Source: Bacteroidales bacterium (lineage in GTDB: Bacteria > Bacteroidota > Bacteroidia > Bacteroidales > P3). Taken from it: a DNA stretch of 19,606 nucleotides. Below are positions 16,052-19,606 of the stretch, one piece after another. The stretch covers positions 1 to 19,606 of the forward strand of contig JAFZTV010000048.1 of NCBI GenBank assembly GCA_017618625.1, written 5' to 3'. A program made the translations under genes and the position numbers. Below the pieces are notes generated by a model that did no database searches, was not told where the DNA came from, and saw only the letters and a list, made by a program, of their open reading frames with translations. The stretch's first letter is position 1. Each line of letters starts with the position of its first letter.

Positions 16052-16480
16052 ATGACCATAGCGGAACATACAGGCATAGTGACCAAGGTCGGAAACGGCG
16101 AGGTTACCGTGCAAATCGAGGCGCAGTCGGCCTGCTCCAGCTGCGAGGCTCACGGCAAATGCGGCTTCGCCGAAAGCAAAGCCAAAGAGATAACCATCCG
16201 CACCAAAGACTGGCAGAACTACAACTCAGGCGACAGGGTCTCCGTCGGCATCAACAAAAGTCTGGGCCTTCAAGCCGCGACCATTGCCTACATACTGCCT
16301 GGCGCACTGATGATTGCCGTTTTCATAGTCACCAACCGCCTTTTCGGCGACCTCTGGAGCGCCATCGCAACAATCGCCTTCATCTCCATCTACTGGGGTG
16401 CCCTCGCCCTGTGCCGCAACCGTCTGCAACACCGATTCACTTTTCACCTCTCGCACCTCGCCGAAAATGAACCTCTATAA
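16052..16480 (+). CDS. RseC/MucC-like (SoxR-reducing system) membrane protein
   Basis: The protein has 142 residues. The N-terminal domain carries the family's cysteine cluster: C28, C31 and C37 in SACSSCEAHGKCGF. Two membrane helices follow (about 72-92, AATIAYILPGALMIAVFIVT, and 97-117), with a short basic C-terminus. This is the PF04246-type arrangement. In proteobacteria RseC works with Rsx/Rnf electron transfer in reducing SoxR. In many Bacteroidota the homologue is the first gene of the rnf operon. Here it is instead the last gene of the bat operon, 31 bases after batDE, and no rnf gene follows within the window. It therefore probably shares the bat transcript. Family assignment is firm, its function here is not known. 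Confidence 0.88.
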   Translation: MTIAEHTGIVTKVGNGEVTVQIEAQSACSSCEAHGKCGFAESKAKEITIRTKDWQNYNSGDRVSVGINKSLGLQAATIAYILPGALMIAVFIVTNRLFGDLWSAIATIAFISIYWGALALCRNRLQHRFTFHLSHLAENEPL

Positions 16481-16722
16481 CAACTCCGCGACCACAGCCG
16501 CCACAACCACGATTAAATCGGCACAATCACGCTGTTGCGGCAGGTGAAATCGGCACAAAAGACACAGCCGTTTTGCAACACTCCACACACATATTCACAA
16601 TCAGTTATTAACAACTTTCCGACACCCATATCCGCATTTTTTTTTATTATTTTGTATCTTTGCACACAATTATCCGTATAATAATACATTACACAACCAA
16701 GAATTCAAAAACACAGTAATAA
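16481..16722. other. Intergenic region with short direct repeats and a promoter
   Basis: This 242-base gap has no convincing ORF or standard terminator. AAATCGGCACAA occurs exactly at 16515-16526 and 16547-16558, 32 bases apart, and CACAGCCG also occurs twice. TGTTGC (16533) and GCAACA (16575) could pair across a long loop. The right half becomes AT-rich and leads to the promoter core at 16655. Confidence 0.6.
16655..16662 (+). promoter_or_regulatory. Promoter -7 element for the caspase-like gene
   Basis: TATCTTTG matches TAnnTTTG exactly and lies 60 bases before the ATG at 16723. No TTG is present at the expected distance upstream, where the sequence is TCCGCA followed by a T tract, so the -33 element is weak or absent. 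The 12 bases TTGTATCTTTGC are identical to the promoter core at 4282-4289 on the other strand. Confidence 0.6.
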
Positions 16723-18405
16723 ATGAAAAGATATTACATTCTTACCATTGCGGTTCTTGCTTTAACCGCCGCCTTCTGCCCCTCCAGCCTTAACGCTCAG
16801 AAGGCCTCCGAGATATCGGTCAACTCTCAGTATCGCGACGCGATAATGAACTACCTGCGTCAGGATGTCCTGCAGCGTCAGCAGACCATGGCCAAACGCG
16901 CCGAGCAGATACTCGTCAACCTGCCCAACGAGGAGAAACTCTACGACGAGACCTTCGTAACCATCAAGACCGATGTGGCCGAGGCACTGCGCGAAGACGG
17001 ACGCCGCGAGTACAACTACGTGTTCGACATCTCCTACAACTGCAAGCACATCGAAGGCATAACCGACGACTACCCCATCGGAGTCTATGACTACAACGCC
17101 TCCAACTCGGCTCGCGCCATCTGCAACCTCACCAAAATCATGGTCGAGGAAGTCTCCAAAGACCTCTTCCGCGAAGGCAAGAACATCACCACGCGCATCA
17201 CCGCCACAACCGACGACATCGAGATAAGCCACATCCCCTACAACGGCGAGTATGGCGAGTTCAAATACTGCCCCACCAACTACAACGGCGAGAACATTCG
17301 CATCTCGGTCAACAAAGAGGAAGGCATCACCACCAACGCACAGCTCGCCTATCTCCGCGGACAGAGCGTCAAAGGATACCTCGAAAGCAACGTGTCGCTC
17401 CTGCGCCGTGCCACCAACAAATACGAGTTCATCACCAAGACCTACGACAAAGAAGGCTCCCAGTATCGCCGCAGCAGCATCGAGATTATCGTGCACGGAG
17501 CTTTCGACGAGATCATGGCCGAGATGAACAACCGCCTCATCAACGACGAGTATGTCGATTTCAACATCCCCGTCAATGAAGCCGGCACCAACACCAGCAC
17601 CTTCGCCCTCATCATCACCAACTACGACTACGCCAAACCTCTCCCCAACGTGCCCTTCGCAAGCAACGACGGCGAGATATTCTACCAATACTGCGTCAAA
17701 ACCTTGAGCATCCCCGAGCGCCACGTGAAACTGCTGCGCAACGCCAACGCCGAGGTCATCAAGAACGAAGGCGTCAACTGGCTTAAAGACATCACCGTCG
17801 CCCTCAACGGCGAGGCCAACATCATACTCTACTACGCCGGTCTCGGTTTCACCGATGCCAACTACAACCCCTACATCATCCCCACCGACATCAACGCCAC
17901 CGGCATCAAAGCCTTCAACGGCAAGAGTTCCCTGCCCGACGAGATGATGCTCAAAGGATGCGAGTCGAAGAACCTCATCAAGCAGTGCATCGCCCTCGAC
18001 ACCATCTGCAACAGCTGGTTCAACCGCGTGAAGTTCAAGAACCTCACCCTCATTCTCGATGCCGGGTTCGACGGCACCCAGCGCAACGGCCACACCCTCT
18101 TCACCATCAAGAAGAAAGCCAAGAAGATGAAAGGTATGCGTATCCGTAACGACATTGTCATGTTCGCCGCCGCCGACTGGAACAAAGCCGCCTACAGCTT
18201 CGACCAGCAGCACCACGGCTTCCTCACCTATTTCATGCTGAAGGAAATCAAGCGCACCCGCGGCGACATCGACTACGGCACCCTGTTCGAGAACATAGAC
18301 CGCCAGCTCAACTACGAGTCCTCCCTCCAAGGCAAACTGCAACAGCCCAAGATGATCCTCGGCAACAAAGCCAAGGAAGGCTGGCAAGGCCGCCGATTCA
18401 AATAA
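16723..18405 (+). CDS. Secreted caspase-fold pseudopeptidase with OmpA-like N-terminal region
   Basis: The protein has 560 residues with a signal peptide (MKRYYILTIAVLALTAAFCPSSLNA, cleavage near 25). Residues from about 155 to 260 resemble an OmpA-like domain: TATTDDIEI, then NAQLAYLRGQSVKGYLES, then YRRSSIEIIVHG. Residues from about 292 to 545 have the caspase (peptidase C14) fold: TFALIITNYDYAKPLPNV, ASNDGEIFYQYC, IILYYAGLG, IIPTDINATG, LTLILDAGFDGTQRNG and a late AADWNKAAYS. In active members the third and fifth of these read YYAGHG and LDACFSG. Here the catalytic His is Leu (L374, codon CTC at 17842) and the catalytic Cys is Gly (G448, codon GGG at 18064). The frame is intact and the codon use strong, so this looks like a maintained non-proteolytic protein, perhaps a periplasmic binding or scaffold protein. 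It has its own promoter and shares a terminator with the opposite lipoprotein gene. Confidence 0.85.
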   Translation: MKRYYILTIAVLALTAAFCPSSLNAQKASEISVNSQYRDAIMNYLRQDVLQRQQTMAKRAEQILVNLPNEEKLYDETFVTIKTDVAEALREDGRREYNYVFDISYNCKHIEGITDDYPIGVYDYNASNSARAICNLTKIMVEEVSKDLFREGKNITTRITATTDDIEISHIPYNGEYGEFKYCPTNYNGENIRISVNKEEGITTNAQLAYLRGQSVKGYLESNVSLLRRATNKYEFITKTYDKEGSQYRRSSIEIIVHGAFDEIMAEMNNRLINDEYVDFNIPVNEAGTNTSTFALIITNYDYAKPLPNVPFASNDGEIFYQYCVKTLSIPERHVKLLRNANAEVIKNEGVNWLKDITVALNGEANIILYYAGLGFTDANYNPYIIPTDINATGIKAFNGKSSLPDEMMLKGCESKNLIKQCIALDTICNSWFNRVKFKNLTLILDAGFDGTQRNGHTLFTIKKKAKKMKGMRIRNDIVMFAAADWNKAAYSFDQQHHGFLTYFMLKEIKRTRGDIDYGTLFENIDRQLNYESSLQGKLQQPKMILGNKAKEGWQGRRFK

Positions 18406-18429
18406 GAATCCGCCTATAACAAAAAACAC

Positions 18430-18459
18430 AAGAGGACGCCCGCAACCGAGCGTCCTCTT
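18430..18459. terminator. Bidirectional terminator between convergent genes
   Basis: A perfect 10-bp stem AAGAGGACGC (18430-18439) / GCGTCCTCTT (18450-18459) has a 10-base loop. It is followed by CTTTC on the plus strand and, on the minus strand, by GTGTTTTTTG. It lies 25 bases after the caspase-like gene and 24 bases after the end of the lipoprotein gene, so it can serve both. Confidence 0.88.
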
Positions 18460-18482
18460 CTTTCATTCACACCCCCCAATCG

Positions 18483-19499
18483 CTATTCCGCATCCATCAC
18501 CAGGCGCACCGACTGTCCCCTGCCGCGCCCCACGAGGTATGAAATCGAAAGGTAGCTGCAGCTCGGCATCATCAGCACTCCGGCGGCGTTGTCGCAATAC
18601 GCAGTCGAAGTCCAATAATACAGGTCCTCACCCACTTGTGTCACGGTAGTCCCAATTCGGCAACCGGCCGAAGGAAGGAACACACAGCCGGCATCCTCCA
18701 TCATCTGCCATTGCTCGAGGCTATATACATTTGCGGTGTAGTTCCCATCCGCGTCATTTATTTCTTCGGGAGCCGGCACATCCTTCGGGTGCACATAGAT
18801 GTCGGGGAATACGGCAAGTCCGTTCACACCCGCCACCTGACAGGGCGCATAGTGCGCATTATACACACCGTTCACCGTCGAAGCGAGGCGGCCGAAAATC
18901 ATGTAACTCATCTCATCGCGAGTGAGCAGCCGCCACATTCCGGCCCTGTTGCCGCCATTCTCAATAGCGTTATATACGCCCCAGTCGGCATTGCGGAACT
19001 CGCCCACCAAACCATTGTAATGAACCCCTCCTATCCAGTAGTCCTGATCGCCCGCAAGAGTCGAGTAGGGCTGGTAGGCGTTGGCACCGCTGTTCCATCC
19101 GCTCGTCCCCCAACCGAAGAGGTCTATCCAACCGTCGTAGTCGGCCGAGATGTTTGAGTTGTCCATGCCTACGACGTCGAATTGATTATCTGCAAAGCGC
19201 CAGGTGGATGATGTAGCGCGGTACCGCAGGTTGCCTTTGGCAATTTTCACCTTACGGTCCGAGGCGATAGAGAAGAGCGCGTTGGACGCACCGTTCTCGT
19301 CAAATCCGCCTATTGACGAGGCAGGCCCTGTACCGCCGCCTCCCGGCGTCTCACCGCCCGGCGTCTCACCGCCGCCACCGGTGCCGCCGCCAGAGGATTG
19401 CGAGGACTGCGAATCGTTGTTCACAGTGTCATCGTCGGGGTCGCATGCGCAGAATGTCAGCATGGCCGCCGCAACTAAAAGAAAAGAAAGCTTTTTCAT
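18483..19499 (-). CDS. Surface lipoprotein with FISUMP-like domain
   Basis: The protein has 338 residues. The lipoprotein signal is MKKLSFLLVAAAMLTFCAC, with C19 the likely acylated residue. The following DPDDD is acidic and resembles the Bacteroidota lipoprotein export signal that sends lipoproteins to the cell surface. Next comes a Ser and Gly-rich linker containing a GETPG pair (about 30-62). The rest reads VKIAKGNLRYRATSSTWRFA, then WIDLFGWGTSGWNSG, then MWRLLTRDEMSYMI, then VFLPSAGCR, YYWTSTAY and SVRLVMD. These match a common Bacteroidales family and the Fibrobacter succinogenes major paralogous (FISUMP) domain, which is related to C-type-lectin/formylglycine-enzyme folds. Its function is unknown. 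A role in surface binding is only an inference. The start at 19499 fits the signal peptide. Confidence 0.87.
   Translation of the reverse strand: MKKLSFLLVAAAMLTFCACDPDDDTVNNDSQSSQSSGGGTGGGGETPGGETPGGGGTGPASSIGGFDENGASNALFSIASDRKVKIAKGNLRYRATSSTWRFADNQFDVVGMDNSNISADYDGWIDLFGWGTSGWNSGANAYQPYSTLAGDQDYWIGGVHYNGLVGEFRNADWGVYNAIENGGNRAGMWRLLTRDEMSYMIFGRLASTVNGVYNAHYAPCQVAGVNGLAVFPDIYVHPKDVPAPEEINDADGNYTANVYSLEQWQMMEDAGCVFLPSAGCRIGTTVTQVGEDLYYWTSTAYCDNAAGVLMMPSCSYLSISYLVGRGRGQSVRLVMDAE
19342..19371 (-). repeat. Perfect 15-bp tandem repeat in the lipoprotein linker
   Basis: CCCGGCGTCTCACCG occurs at 19342-19356 and again at 19357-19371. It is in frame and encodes the repeated GETPG of the glycine-rich linker. 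Being a multiple of three, copy-number change would lengthen or shorten the surface spacer without a frameshift. Confidence 0.9.
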
Positions 19500-19540
19500 A
19501 CTGTTTGGTTTTTAAGGTTAATGAATGACCTTCGCGACTG

Positions 19541-19548
19541 CAAAGTTC
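19541..19548 (-). promoter_or_regulatory. Possible -7 element for the lipoprotein gene
   Basis: On the minus strand GAACTTTG differs from TAnnTTTG only in the first base, is followed by C as in the other two promoters here, and sits about 41 bases upstream of the start codon. No TTG lies at the expected upstream distance, so the call is tentative. Confidence 0.4.
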
Positions 19549-19606
19549 CGTTTTTTTTTCGTCTTCCTATAAAGTTAGTTACACAAAACGTCAAAAACCG
19601 TAAGCC

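Noticed and set aside
16591..16613. Two DnaA-box-like sequences (ATATTCACA and TTATTAACA)
   Set aside because: Each has one mismatch to TTATNCACA, only two are present, and no replication genes are near. AT-rich sequence yields such matches by chance.
16762..18429. A 555-codon open frame antisense to the caspase-like gene
   Set aside because: Its product is mostly Val, Gly, Asp and Glu with no domain pattern. It is the reverse-strand image of C-rich third positions in a well-recognised sense gene.

Overview
The window comes from a member of the Bacteroidota, most probably an order Bacteroidales organism. Four things point there: a complete bat (Bacteroides aerotolerance-type) operon, two secreted proteins with type IX secretion (T9SS) sorting domains of types A and B, promoters of the Bacteroidota form (TTG, about 19 bases, TAnnTTTG), and genes that mostly lack a Shine-Dalgarno sequence. 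I cannot name a genus. Codon use is uneven: the bat operon and the caspase-like gene are rich in C or G at third positions, while the T9SS genes are more AT-rich.

Layout. 1-1097 (minus) is tyrS, cut off by the window edge. A terminator hairpin separates it from a T9SS type A sorted beta-propeller protein (1203-4229, minus) that has a near-perfect promoter. A 535-base divergent intergenic stretch follows. It holds an orphan 55-codon ORF and a perfect 22-bp tandem duplication. Next comes a T9SS type B sorted protein with an IgGFc-binding-like N-terminal region (4765-7371, plus), ended by a strong terminator. The operon from 7529 to 16480 runs in one direction: MoxR ATPase, DUF58 protein, a small BatD-like membrane protein, BatA, BatB, BatC, a fused BatD-BatE, and an RseC-like protein. 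Downstream, with its own promoter core, is a secreted caspase-fold protein in which both catalytic residues are replaced (16723-18405). It converges through a shared terminator on a surface lipoprotein with a FISUMP-like domain (18483-19499, minus).

How the genes work together. MoxR ATPases are thought to act as chaperones for von Willebrand A (VWA) domain proteins. Here the likely clients are the DUF58 protein, BatA and BatB. BatC and the BatE part supply TPR scaffolds. BatD and its small paralogue are single-span proteins with beta-rich periplasmic parts and similar helical cytoplasmic tails. Together they look like one inner-membrane and periplasmic complex linked to envelope integrity or stress tolerance.

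The most unusual signals are: (1) the catalytically dead caspase-like protein; (2) the in-frame BatD-BatE fusion, whose predicted topology works as one chain; and (3) short tandem repeats with 7-, 8- or 9-base periods placed at nearly every gene junction of the bat operon. One of these repeats supplies the C-terminus and stop codon of a gene, and one sits inside batD beside its transmembrane segment. I have not seen the repeat pattern described for this operon.
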